This document shows, one piece after another, positions 1 through 5,391 of a DNA stretch of 5,391 nt. The number at the start of each line of letters is the position of its first letter. Positions within the stretch are counted from its first letter, which is position 1. Position numbers and translations under genes: made by a program. Source of the stretch: Chloroflexi bacterium RBG_13_46_14 (GTDB taxonomy: Bacteria; Chloroflexota; Dehalococcoidia; Dehalococcoidales; UBA2162); the NCBI GenBank assembly GCA_001796415.1, contig MGML01000071.1:1-5391 (forward strand), in the 5' to 3' direction. The notes beneath the pieces were generated by a model. It did not search any database. It was not told where the DNA came from and worked only from the letters and a program-made list of their open reading frames with translations.

Positions 1-443
1 TGGATATGGTAAAGATTGCCGAACATGTCGACCTTGTGTCGCTGACTCAGCTTACCGGCGATCCCGTACTCATCGACAAGCTCAACGCCGCGGATAACCT
101 TGAGAAATACCTTGAATATGAGACTCTGAGCATCGAAGGCGATGACTTCATCACCGGTATGAATATTAAGGAACTCAAAAACGGCGAGGAAAAGAAACTG
201 GACGTGACCGGTATATTTATCGAGATAGGACTTGAGCCGAATTCCGAGTCAGTGAAAGGACTAGTCACCCTGAATGAGCGAAATGAGATAATGGTGAACC
301 AGGCCTGCGAGACCAATATCCCCGCCCTGTATGCCGCCGGTGATGTCACCAATGTTCCTGAAAAACAGATAATCATCGCCGCCGGCGAAGGCGCCAAAGC
401 CGCCCTCCAGGCACATAGATATTTACGGAGAATGGCGGGATAG
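1..443 (+). CDS. Thioredoxin reductase/AhpF-like flavin disulfide reductase, C-terminal part (5' end outside window)
   Basis: This is the carboxy-terminal half of an FAD- and NAD(P)H-dependent pyridine nucleotide disulfide reductase of the TrxB/AhpF C-terminal type. These cytosolic enzymes pass electrons from NAD(P)H through FAD and a redox CxxC pair to a thioredoxin-like or peroxiredoxin partner. The visible part runs from the end of the NAD(P)H domain (EHVDLVSLTQ, about 21-50) into the FAD domain. Diagnostic motifs are GIFIEIGLEPN (213-245), the T-x-x-P-x-L-Y-A-A-G-D signature (aspartate codon 342-344), which contacts FAD, and PEKQIIIAAGEGAKAA (357-404), which closely follows AhpF. The reading frame is open to the left edge (codon GAT at 3-5), so the ATG at position 6 is not the real start. 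Family members are about 300 residues, so roughly half is missing, including the CxxC. The gene ends with TAG at 441-443, directly before a transposase remnant. The exact electron acceptor cannot be told from this part. Confidence 0.9.
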   Translation, partial: DMVKIAEHVDLVSLTQLTGDPVLIDKLNAADNLEKYLEYETLSIEGDDFITGMNIKELKNGEEKKLDVTGIFIEIGLEPNSESVKGLVTLNERNEIMVNQACETNIPALYAAGDVTNVPEKQIIIAAGEGAKAALQAHRYLRRMAG

Positions 444-448
444 CGAAT

Positions 449-748
449 TCTACAATCTAAACCGATGATTTACCGAGTTATAATCAGCTATGCGAAAAGG
501 GATACTAACATAAATCTGTACCACATTCTCAGAAAGTCTACGTGATAGGCAATATTCATACAAATAGCATCGAAGGTTTCTGGAGTCTGGTAAAAAGAGG
601 TATAAACGGAGTTTATCATTCTGTGGGAAGCGAATATCTACAGAGTTATGTGAACGAATATGGTTTCAGATATAATCGGCGGAATAGTGACATTACGATG
701 TTTGATGCTTTTCTTGGTCGGCTGGTTTCTTATGGACAGGGCGAGTAA
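449..748 (+). pseudogene. IS1595/ISXO2-like transposase, C-terminal remnant with two in-frame stops
   Basis: A single reading frame from about 449 to the TAA at 746-748 matches the end of DDE transposases of the IS1595 (ISXO2-like) family. In order it reads T-I-stop-TDDLPSYNQLCEKGY-stop-HKSVPHSQKVYVIGN, then the family hallmark HTNSIEGFWSLVKRG (560-604) and YLQSYVNEYGFRYNRR. The TD at 461-466 fits the second catalytic aspartate region, and the HTNxIEGFWSxxKR block carries the last catalytic residues. Stop codons interrupt the homology at 458-460 (TAA, where a tyrosine is plausible) and 506-508 (TAA). A GTG at 542 could start a 68-residue peptide, but it lies inside the conserved region and is not a convincing start. 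The N-terminal zinc-ribbon part and first catalytic aspartate are missing, because the homology starts a few bases after the reductase stop at 443. This is a dead remnant, so no transposition activity is expected. Confidence 0.85.
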
Positions 749-912
749 CTTTGTGTAATAATGCGTAAAATGATGATCAAGTCAGGGGTGACGTCCATGA
801 CTCATTGTCACAATTTTTAGTATTGGTGGTGGCAGGGTGTCTACTCGCACGCAAATATAGTATACACCCAATAGGGGTTTTTATCAACCTTTAAGGGTGG
901 TTGGAGGTTAAA
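749..912 (+). promoter_or_regulatory. Intergenic leader of the PIN module: inverted repeats, weak -10 candidate
   Basis: This non-coding stretch separates the transposase remnant from the PIN module and must hold that module's promoter. It contains GTGAC (788-792) and GTCAC (807-811) as inverted arms followed by a T-run. It also contains a spaced inverted repeat of TATTGG (821-826) plus GGGTGT (835-840) against the contiguous ACACCCAATA (864-873). TATAGT at 856-861 resembles a -10 box, but no good -35 lies at the usual distance, so the promoter is not proven. Toxin-antitoxin operons are often autoregulated through such repeats, and that is only inference here. The right end of the old insertion sequence could also lie in this stretch (for example near 780-796), but no matching left end remains to test it. 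Confidence 0.35.
903..907 (+). promoter_or_regulatory. Ribosome binding site for the 250-residue upstream partner
   Basis: GGAGG at 903-907 is a strong Shine-Dalgarno sequence, and a 5-nt spacer leads to ATG at 913-915. This decides the start: the in-frame TTG at 901 would lie upstream of and overlap this site, so it is not used. A possible hairpin, CAACC (885-889) with GGTTG (899-903), touches its first base. Confidence 0.8.
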
Positions 913-1665
913 ATGGCTAAAGAAACAATAACTTTGGCACTTGAAGGCGATGTATCGTTAGTAGAATTTGCTAAAGCTATTAGCAATCTTAACCTTTTAC
1001 TTAATCAGTTGAGTAAAGAAGTTAATAGGGATGCTGATGTTGAATGGATTGTAGATGAATTATACGCAGGTAGCGCAGTCACAACTCTCCGGGGGGTGAA
1101 TGGAGACCTTTCGTCTGTGGAAAATGTTGTTAATGCGTATGAAAATATAGGGGAATCTTTACAATCTGGTCGTAACATCAATTATTCTACTATTACACAG
1201 AGATATGCACGAGATTTAGTTAGTGTAATAGACAACAGAGTCACTTTTGTCAGATTTGAAACGCCTGAAAAAGATTTCGTTATTGCAAGTAGGCCAACAA
1301 AAGACATTCAAGAGGTAATCAAATACGCTTGGAGTTCAGTAAAAGGAACAGTAGAAACTCTAAGCCATAGAAAAAGACTGAGCTTTACTCTTTGGGATAC
1401 GCTTTATGACAGGCCAGTTAGTTGCTATTTCAAAGAAGGGCAAGAAGATATTATGAGAGATACGTGGGGTAAAAAGGCAGTGGTATCTGGTAGAGTCGGA
1501 AGGCGAACCGAAACTGGGAGACCTATTGTAATTCGTGATGTTAAGCAAATAAGGATTGTGGAAGGTCTAGAACCAGGTAGCTACAGAAAAGCAAGGGGCG
1601 TTTTCCCCTGGACACCTGATAGTGAATTGCCAGAGGATATTATAGGGAGATTGCGTAGTGCCTGA
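913..1665 (+). CDS. Unrecognised 250-residue protein coupled to a PIN-domain protein (putative antitoxin/partner)
   Basis: I do not recognise a named family. The protein is soluble, with no signal peptide or membrane segment. Residues 1-60 begin with a strand-helix pattern (ITLALEGDVSLVEFAKAI) leading to DVEWIVDELYAGSA, followed by a helical middle. Residues 143-216 look like a compact beta-barrel: GTVETLSHRKRLSFTLWD, then VSCYF, then AVVSGRVGRR and GRPIVIRDVKQIRIVE. That alternation of strands, with a V-x-G-x-V strand near the end, resembles an OB-like fold and could bind nucleic acid or protein; this is inference from pattern only. The stop at 1663-1665 lies inside the downstream PIN gene, so the two are cotranscribed and probably translationally coupled. 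By position it would be the antitoxin or regulator of the PIN protein, though at 250 residues it is far larger than usual VapB antitoxins. The gene is visibly AT-richer than the flanking minus-strand operon, suggesting acquisition. Confidence 0.75.
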   Translation: MAKETITLALEGDVSLVEFAKAISNLNLLLNQLSKEVNRDADVEWIVDELYAGSAVTTLRGVNGDLSSVENVVNAYENIGESLQSGRNINYSTITQRYARDLVSVIDNRVTFVRFETPEKDFVIASRPTKDIQEVIKYAWSSVKGTVETLSHRKRLSFTLWDTLYDRPVSCYFKEGQEDIMRDTWGKKAVVSGRVGRRTETGRPIVIRDVKQIRIVEGLEPGSYRKARGVFPWTPDSELPEDIIGRLRSA

Positions 1666-2140
1666 TCCAAGTCTACTATATTGGGATACTGCTGTATTTC
1701 TATCATATCTAAACGAACACCCTGATAGAATTACTACGCTAGAAGCAATCCTTGATAGTATTTCAAAAGATAAGCAAAAGCTAATAGTGACTTCTACTAT
1801 TTCAAAAGTCGAGGTTGCTTGGGTTGCACACGAAAAGCTGAATCGTGTATTAGATGCAGCAGAAGAAAACCGAATAGACTCACTTTGGAATGATTCCTCA
1901 GTTGTTGATTTTGTTGAATTTCACGATGATATAGCGTTGATTGCCAGAGATATTATGAGAACAGGAATGACAAAAGGATGGAAACTAAGGACCAATGATG
2001 CTATCCATCTCGCGTCAGCGCAATGGGCTCAATGCTACGAGATCAACACATATGATGGTAAGTGGGATAAATATAAAGAACTTATTGGTGGGATTGAAAT
2101 AAAAGAGCCATTCGCTGTGCAACCCCAATTAGGGTTATAA
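1658..2140 (+). CDS. VapC-like PIN-domain protein (putative ribonuclease toxin)
   Basis: A 160-residue single-domain PIN protein. PIN domains are Mg2+/Mn2+-dependent nucleases, and VapC-type members cut tRNA or rRNA and stop growth when not held by an antitoxin. The expected acidic residues are all present: D10 in LLYWDTAVFLSYL, E52 in ISKVEVAWV, D114 in RTNDAIHLASA, and D133 in NTYDGKW. Length and spacing are normal for VapC-like proteins, so it is probably catalytically intact. Translation starts at GTG 1658-1660, preceded by GGGAGA (1645-1650) with a 7-nt gap. The start overlaps the end of the upstream gene by 8 nt, a typical coupling arrangement. It could be a toxin of a type II system or an RNA-processing nuclease serving its unusual partner; the sequence does not separate these. 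Downstream, a terminator hairpin follows at 2231-2248. Codon use is AT-rich, like its partner and unlike copA. Confidence 0.85.
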   Translation: MPDPSLLYWDTAVFLSYLNEHPDRITTLEAILDSISKDKQKLIVTSTISKVEVAWVAHEKLNRVLDAAEENRIDSLWNDSSVVDFVEFHDDIALIARDIMRTGMTKGWKLRTNDAIHLASAQWAQCYEINTYDGKWDKYKELIGGIEIKEPFAVQPQLGL

Positions 2141-2224
2141 ATATATTCCTTCTCTCTACTTGTCTATAAGGGATAATTACCAATCTCAATCTATTTGGTT
2201 GGTTTTTACTCGTGTTTAAAGTAT

Positions 2225-2256
2225 AAAAAAGACGCGAGAAATCGCGTCCTTTTTTT
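2225..2256. terminator. Bidirectional intrinsic terminator between convergent units
   Basis: A perfect 7-bp stem GACGCGA (2231-2237) and TCGCGTC (2242-2248) encloses a GAAA loop. It is preceded by AAAAAA (2225-2230) and followed by C and a run of T (2250-2256). Read on either strand it is a GC-rich hairpin followed by U residues. It lies between the convergent PIN module and the copA operon, 17 nt beyond the copA stop, so it can end both transcripts. Confidence 0.9.
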
Positions 2257-2272
2257 CTTTTTTTGTTTTGAC

Positions 2273-2425
2273 TTATCCCGCCAGATACTTCTCCGGATCC
2301 TTATCGAAGGCTATCTTGCAGCCTTTGGCGCAGAAGTAGTATTTCTTCCCCTTATACTCTGAAGTCGCTACCGCTGATTTTTCCTCGATTTCCATCTTGC
2401 ATACAGGGTCTGTTACCTTTGCCAT
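2273..2425 (-). CDS. YHS-domain metal-binding module, possible internal translation start within copA
   Basis: The last 50 codons of copA form a complete YHS domain beginning with methionine: [19 protein letters not shown], then [17 protein letters not shown] and DPEKYLAG at the end. Conserved cysteines are in DPVCKM and in FCAKGC, the pattern YHS domains use to bind metal in copper-handling proteins. The ATG (2423-2425) has GGAGGG at 2432-2437 with a 6-nt spacer, an ideal ribosome binding site. The module may therefore be made both as the tail of CopA and as a free 50-residue protein. Small free YHS proteins are common beside copper ATPases. Whether the internal start is used cannot be seen from sequence. 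It is the same frame as copA, so it is listed separately only because of this start. Confidence 0.6.
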   Translation of the reverse strand: MAKVTDPVCKMEIEEKSAVATSEYKGKKYYFCAKGCKIAFDKDPEKYLAG

Positions 2426-4918
2426 TGTATTCCCTCCACCGTTTGATTCTATTTTTACCGGTCTGTATCTCTTGAGCCGGAGTGAGTTCGTTACCACTGT
2501 AATTGAGCTTAAAGCCATCGCAGCCGCTGCCAGGATCGGATTCAGGAAGCCGTAGTCGCCGAGTACGAAGTGCAGTCCTGAAGGCACGCCGCCATCACGA
2601 AAAGCCAGGTACAGGACTCCCGCCGCGACCGGGATAAGCACGGTGTTGTAGGCGAAAGCCCAGAACAGGTTCTGCTTGATCGTCCTCACGGTATGCTTGC
2701 TCAGGGAAATTGCCGTGGCTATTCCTCTTAGGTCACCGCTTATCAGGGTAATGTCACCCGTTTCCATCGCCACGTCAGTGCCGGTACCGATAGCTATTCC
2801 CACGTCCGCCTGGGCAAGCGCCGGGGCGTCGTTTATACCGTCACCGACCATCGCTACCATCTTGCCCTGCTCCTGCAGTTTCTTCACTTCCTCGGCCTTG
2901 TTCTCAGGCAGCACCTCGGCCAGGACGCGGTTTATTCCAGCTTCATGGGCGATAGCTTCTGCGGTCCGCGAGTTGTCTCCGGTGACCATCACCACTTCGG
3001 CGCCCATATCCTGCAGGGCTTTCACCGAAGCTGCGGCGTCAGGTTTCAATGTATCGGCAAGTGCGATAATGCCCTCGACCTTCCCGTCGATACCCAGGTA
3101 CATAACCGTTTTGCCTTCATTACGGAGTCTTTCCGCTTCGTCATTAAATCCATTAAGGGACAACTTCTTTTCATTGATCAGCCTGAGATTACCCAGTACG
3201 ATATTCTCATTGTTAACAACTGCTTCTACTCCCTGTCCGGGAATGGCGTTAAAACCGGTACCTGAGGGCAATTCCAGTCCTTCCATGGTTGCTGCTTTCA
3301 CTATCGCTTCGCCTAGGGGGTGTTCCGAGCCATACTCGGCGGCGGCGGCCAGTTTCAGGATATGCTCTCTGTTCAATTCCGGAATGACATCGGTTACCAT
3401 CGGTTCGCCGCGAGTCAGTGTGCCGGTCTTGTCCAGCATCACCGTGTTAATCTTGTGCGATTTCTCAAGCGTCTCAGCGCTGCGGATGAGAATGCCATAT
3501 TCTGCTCCCTTACCTGTGCCAACAATAATTGCGGTGGGCGTTGCCAGTCCCATAGCACAGGGGCAGGCGATAATCAGCACCGCCACGAAATTAAGCAGTG
3601 CGTAGGTGAGAGCCGGCGGCGGACCGGCGAAATACCAGACAATGAACGTAATAATCGCTATGCTTATCACGATAGGCACGAAATAGCTGGCAATGATATC
3701 CGCCAGTCGCTGGATAGGCGCCTTGCTTCCCTGGGCTTCTTCAACCATCCTGACGATACGGGCAAGAGTGGTATCCTTACCGACCCGGGTCGCTTCGAAC
3801 CTGAAACTTCCCGTCTTGTTAATGGAAGCGCCGATAACCTCGTCGCCGGCATTCTTTTCCACTGGAATACTCTCCCCGGTTATCATCGATTCGTCTATGC
3901 TTGAACGCCCTTCGCGGATAATCCCATCCACCGGTACCCGTTCGCCGGGACGGACTATTATAATATCCCCCACCAGGACTTCATCTACCGGAATTTCCTG
4001 TTCCTTGCCGTCGCGTACGACCAGGGCTGTTTTCGGATTCAGTCCTATCAGCTTCTTAATAGCTTCCGATGTCTGGCCGCGGGCACGGGTTTCCAGGAAC
4101 CGGCCGAGAAGTATCAGGGCGATAATCATCGCCGAAGTATCGAAATACAGTGCCACTTCTACACCGGTACCGGTAAATATGCCGGGAAACAGAACGGCGA
4201 CAACACTGTAGATGTACGCTGCCGAAGTGCCTACGGCCACCAGGGTGTTCATGTCAGCCGTTCTGTGCTTCAGCGCTCCCCAGGCTCCCCGGTAAAAGCG
4301 AAGACCAGCCCAGAACTGTACCGGCGTCGCCAGTGCCCACAGCAGGTATTTTTTACCGGTGAAATCCGGCAGCCACATCAGCAGCATAATCACTGCTGCA
4401 AGGACGATAGCAATAATGAACTTATTCCTGACTCCCCGCAACTCGCGCTGTGATGCTGCGGTAACGTCTTCAAGAGTTTCGGCTTCCGAACCCAACTCAT
4501 AACCGGCATCATGTACCGCTGCCTTTAAATCAGCCATATTCGTCCCTTCGGTATATTCTACCGTCGCCTTTTCCGAGGCCAGGTTAACGTTGGCAGAGAC
4601 GACTCCGGGAACGCTTGATAAAGCTTCTTCAACCCGTGCCACGCAGGCCGCGCAGGTCATTCCGCTTACGGGAAAAACCGATTTTTTCTTGGCCACGCCG
4701 TACCCGAGTTCCGAGATGGTCTTGTACAGTTTTTTCAGGTCAACCTTCTCGGGATCATATTCCACGGAAGCCTTTTCGGAAGCAAAACTTACGTTTGCTT
4801 TGTCTACACCGGGAGTTTCAGATAAGCCTTTCTCAATGGTAGCGGCGCAATTGGTACAGGTCATTCCGGTCACGACGATATTCGCCTTTTCTTTTTTAGT
4901 CGCTGTCTTTTCAGCCAT
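2273..4918 (-). CDS. copA: Copper-exporting P1B-type ATPase CopA with C-terminal YHS domain
   Basis: An 881-residue inner-membrane Cu(I) pump that uses ATP to export copper from the cytoplasm. Two N-terminal heavy-metal-associated domains carry GMTCTNC (C21, C24) and GMTCAAC (C89, C92). The first membrane helices start near residue 166. The actuator domain has TGES (347-350), and the transport helix has the CPC metal site (452-454). The phosphorylation loop has DKTGT (D496), the SEHPLG nucleotide-site motif (531-536), TGDN (646-649) and GDGIND (692-697). YN (757-758) and MALSS (801-805) in the last helices are the Cu(I)-specific signature, so copper rather than zinc or cadmium is well supported. 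A normal CopA would end near residue 820; here a short linker leads in frame into a 50-residue YHS domain (832-881). The gene starts 19 nt after the SHOCT gene stop, with a weak purine-rich site (GAAGAG) before ATG. The family is usually induced by copper, but no clear operator was seen. Confidence 0.97.
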   Translation of the reverse strand: MAEKTATKKEKANIVVTGMTCTNCAATIEKGLSETPGVDKANVSFASEKASVEYDPEKVDLKKLYKTISELGYGVAKKKSVFPVSGMTCAACVARVEEALSSVPGVVSANVNLASEKATVEYTEGTNMADLKAAVHDAGYELGSEAETLEDVTAASQRELRGVRNKFIIAIVLAAVIMLLMWLPDFTGKKYLLWALATPVQFWAGLRFYRGAWGALKHRTADMNTLVAVGTSAAYIYSVVAVLFPGIFTGTGVEVALYFDTSAMIIALILLGRFLETRARGQTSEAIKKLIGLNPKTALVVRDGKEQEIPVDEVLVGDIIIVRPGERVPVDGIIREGRSSIDESMITGESIPVEKNAGDEVIGASINKTGSFRFEATRVGKDTTLARIVRMVEEAQGSKAPIQRLADIIASYFVPIVISIAIITFIVWYFAGPPPALTYALLNFVAVLIIACPCAMGLATPTAIIVGTGKGAEYGILIRSAETLEKSHKINTVMLDKTGTLTRGEPMVTDVIPELNREHILKLAAAAEYGSEHPLGEAIVKAATMEGLELPSGTGFNAIPGQGVEAVVNNENIVLGNLRLINEKKLSLNGFNDEAERLRNEGKTVMYLGIDGKVEGIIALADTLKPDAAASVKALQDMGAEVVMVTGDNSRTAEAIAHEAGINRVLAEVLPENKAEEVKKLQEQGKMVAMVGDGINDAPALAQADVGIAIGTGTDVAMETGDITLISGDLRGIATAISLSKHTVRTIKQNLFWAFAYNTVLIPVAAGVLYLAFRDGGVPSGLHFVLGDYGFLNPILAAAAMALSSITVVTNSLRLKRYRPVKIESNGGGNTMAKVTDPVCKMEIEEKSAVATSEYKGKKYYFCAKGCKIAFDKDPEKYLAG
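2432..2437 (-). promoter_or_regulatory. Internal Shine-Dalgarno site ahead of the YHS module
   Basis: On the minus strand GGAGGG lies 6 nt before ATG at 2425-2423. It sits in the linker of CopA, where it encodes part of a glycine run (residues 827-829). It is stronger than the site in front of copA itself, which argues that the YHS module was, or still is, translated from its own start. Confidence 0.65.
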
Positions 4919-4937
4919 AATCGGTTATCTCTTCATC

Positions 4938-5174
4938 TTATGACAGGATTTTCCTGATCTGATCGAACTCTTCCTTCGATATATCACCCCTGGCGTAACG
5001 CTCTCTGGCGATGTCAAGCGGATCATTTTTGCTTTTAGAATCAGCACCACCGGTGAATCTCTTTACAGCCCAGACGATAAGGGCGATGACTGCTCCCCAG
5101 AACAGTACCATCCAGATTACACCGAATCCCATCCACCAGCCCATTCCTGAACTCCAATCCCACATATGAAACAT
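4938..5174 (-). CDS. Small SHOCT-domain membrane protein of the copper operon
   Basis: A 78-residue protein with one predicted membrane helix (about residues 17-37, FGVIWMVLFWGAVIALIVWAV) and a short C-terminal SHOCT domain (DPLDIARERYARGDISKEEF, about 51-77). SHOCT domains are short helical modules often found at the ends of small membrane proteins; their biochemical role is poorly defined, though oligomerisation is suggested. The N-terminus is rich in Met, His and Trp (MFHMWDWSSGMGWWMG), which could offer soft-metal ligands; that is inference. The start is supported by GGAGGT (5182-5187) with a 7-nt spacer. The second ATG at codon 4 is too far from that site. The gene stops 19 nt before copA on the same strand, so the two form an operon and this protein most likely serves copper handling. 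Confidence 0.88.
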   Translation of the reverse strand: MFHMWDWSSGMGWWMGFGVIWMVLFWGAVIALIVWAVKRFTGGADSKSKNDPLDIARERYARGDISKEEFDQIRKILS

Positions 5175-5181
5175 CCTCTAC

Positions 5182-5187
5182 ACCTCC
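5182..5187 (-). promoter_or_regulatory. Ribosome binding site of the SHOCT gene
   Basis: GGAGGT on the minus strand, 7 nt before ATG at 5174-5172. It fixes the first of the two close methionines as the start. Confidence 0.75.
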
Positions 5188-5192
5188 ACTCT

Positions 5193-5221
5193 ACTATAAT
5201 GCGGGTATGTTTTTTATCTTA
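5193..5221 (-). promoter_or_regulatory. Weak promoter candidate for the SHOCT-copA operon
   Basis: The 53-nt gap between the DUF59-like gene and the SHOCT gene holds TATAGT (minus strand, 5198-5193), one mismatch from a -10 box. At about 17 nt upstream is TAAGAT, a poor -35. The gap is A-rich on the minus strand. No full CsoR- or CueR-type operator was found. Read-through from the upstream gene is an equal possibility. Confidence 0.3.
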
Positions 5222-5227
5222 TTTTTT

Positions 5228-5391
5228 TTAATCTGTAAACTCTACAATAACCTCGTTCACATCCCAGAGTGGCTCGATTTTCTCAATTATCTCTTCCTTG
5301 ATCGCCGGGGCGAACTGGTGATCGGGCGGAAGTGAAATCGAGACTGTGACGACTCCGTCTTTAACCTTGATTCCTTCGACAAGGTTGGTTT
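5228..5391 (-). CDS. DUF59/MIP18-like protein, C-terminal part (5' end outside window)
   Basis: A minus-strand frame runs open from the right edge to TAA at 5230-5228, giving the last 53 residues of a protein. It reads NLVEGIKVKDGVVTVSISLP, then APAIKEEIIEKIEPLWDVNEVIVEFTD. The pattern of a strand (V-x-V-x-L), a helix (IKEEIIEKI) and a final strand (V-x-x-V-x-V-x-F) is that of the DUF59 (MIP18/PaaD-like) fold. Such domains occur in Fe-S cluster assembly factors and at the N-terminus of Mrp-type carriers; here the chain ends right after the domain, which favours a small stand-alone protein. The cysteine usually found just after the second strand is absent, with LPPDHQFAP in its place, so a classical Fe-S role is doubtful. 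It lies 53 nt upstream of the SHOCT gene on the same strand and may be cotranscribed. Confidence 0.6.
   Translation of the reverse strand, partial: TNLVEGIKVKDGVVTVSISLPPDHQFAPAIKEEIIEKIEPLWDVNEVIVEFTD

Noticed and set aside
47..397. Minus-strand open frame opposite the reductase fragment
   Set aside because: It is a shadow of the clear TrxB/AhpF coding frame and shows serine-rich, domain-free translation.
542..748. Independent 68-residue gene starting at GTG 542
   Set aside because: The same frame shows transposase homology upstream of 542 through two stop codons, so this is the tail of a pseudogene.
788..818. Hairpin GTGAC/GTCAC followed by T-run as terminator of the transposase remnant
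   Set aside because: The stem is 5 bp with a 14-nt loop; noted in the intergenic entry but not enough for a separate terminator call.
866..882. Mini-terminator or attenuator: ACCC, loop, GGGT and a T-run before the PIN module
   Set aside because: The stem has only 4 bp, too short for a credible intrinsic terminator.
901..912. Alternative TTG start at 901 for the 250-residue protein
   Set aside because: It would lie upstream of and overlap the GGAGG site that is ideally spaced for ATG at 913.
2179..2207. Second terminator for the PIN gene: ACCAA (2179-2183) with TTGGT (2199-2203) and a T-run
   Set aside because: The stem is 5 bp with a 15-nt loop and AT-rich; the hairpin at 2231-2248 is far stronger.
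2676..4211. Long plus-strand open frames opposite copA (for example 2676-3605 and 3693-4211)
   Set aside because: They lie antisense to an intact, motif-complete copA, show no recognisable domains and have compositions typical of the reverse complement of a coding region.
5201..5207. CsoR-like copper operator suggested by GGGTAT near the SHOCT promoter
   Set aside because: Only one half-site is present; no matching inverted half lies at the expected distance.

Overview
Bacterial DNA of moderate GC content. It has two ordinary-looking chromosomal ends and an AT-richer, accessory-looking middle. The taxon cannot be fixed from this window. An AhpF-like thioredoxin reductase, a SHOCT-CopA-YHS copper cassette and a DUF59-type protein would fit an environmental anaerobe such as a Chloroflexota or deltaproteobacterial-type lineage, but that is only a guess. 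No rRNA, tRNA, CRISPR array or intact mobile element was seen.

Layout. Positions 1-443 (+) hold the C-terminal part of a TrxB/AhpF-type flavin disulfide reductase cut by the window edge. Directly behind its stop codon lies a decayed C-terminal remnant of an IS1595/ISXO2-like transposase (about 449-748, +) with two in-frame stop codons. Positions 749-912 are non-coding and hold several short inverted repeats and a good ribosome binding site. Next comes an AT-rich two-gene unit (913-2140, +): an unrecognised 250-residue protein overlapping by 8 nt a VapC-like PIN-domain protein with the expected acidic residues. This looks like a toxin-antitoxin-type or PIN-nuclease module with an unusually large upstream partner. 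A hairpin flanked by A and T tracts (2225-2256) ends both this unit and the converging operon.

From 2273 to the right edge everything is on the minus strand. In transcription order these are the C-terminus of a DUF59/MIP18-like protein (5228-5391, cut by the window), a small SHOCT-domain membrane protein (4938-5174), and a P1B-type copper ATPase (2273-4918). The ATPase has two N-terminal heavy-metal-associated domains and, unusually, a C-terminal YHS domain. The YHS part begins with a methionine preceded by a perfectly placed Shine-Dalgarno sequence, so it looks like a formerly separate mini-gene now read in frame with copA, or one still translated both ways.

How it works together. The SHOCT protein, CopA and YHS domain form a plausible membrane copper-export unit: the ATPase moves Cu(I) out of the cytoplasm, its HMA domains and possibly the YHS domain bind metal, and the small Met/His/Trp-rich membrane protein may assist. 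The PIN pair is functionally separate and, from its base composition and the adjoining IS remnant, probably acquired.
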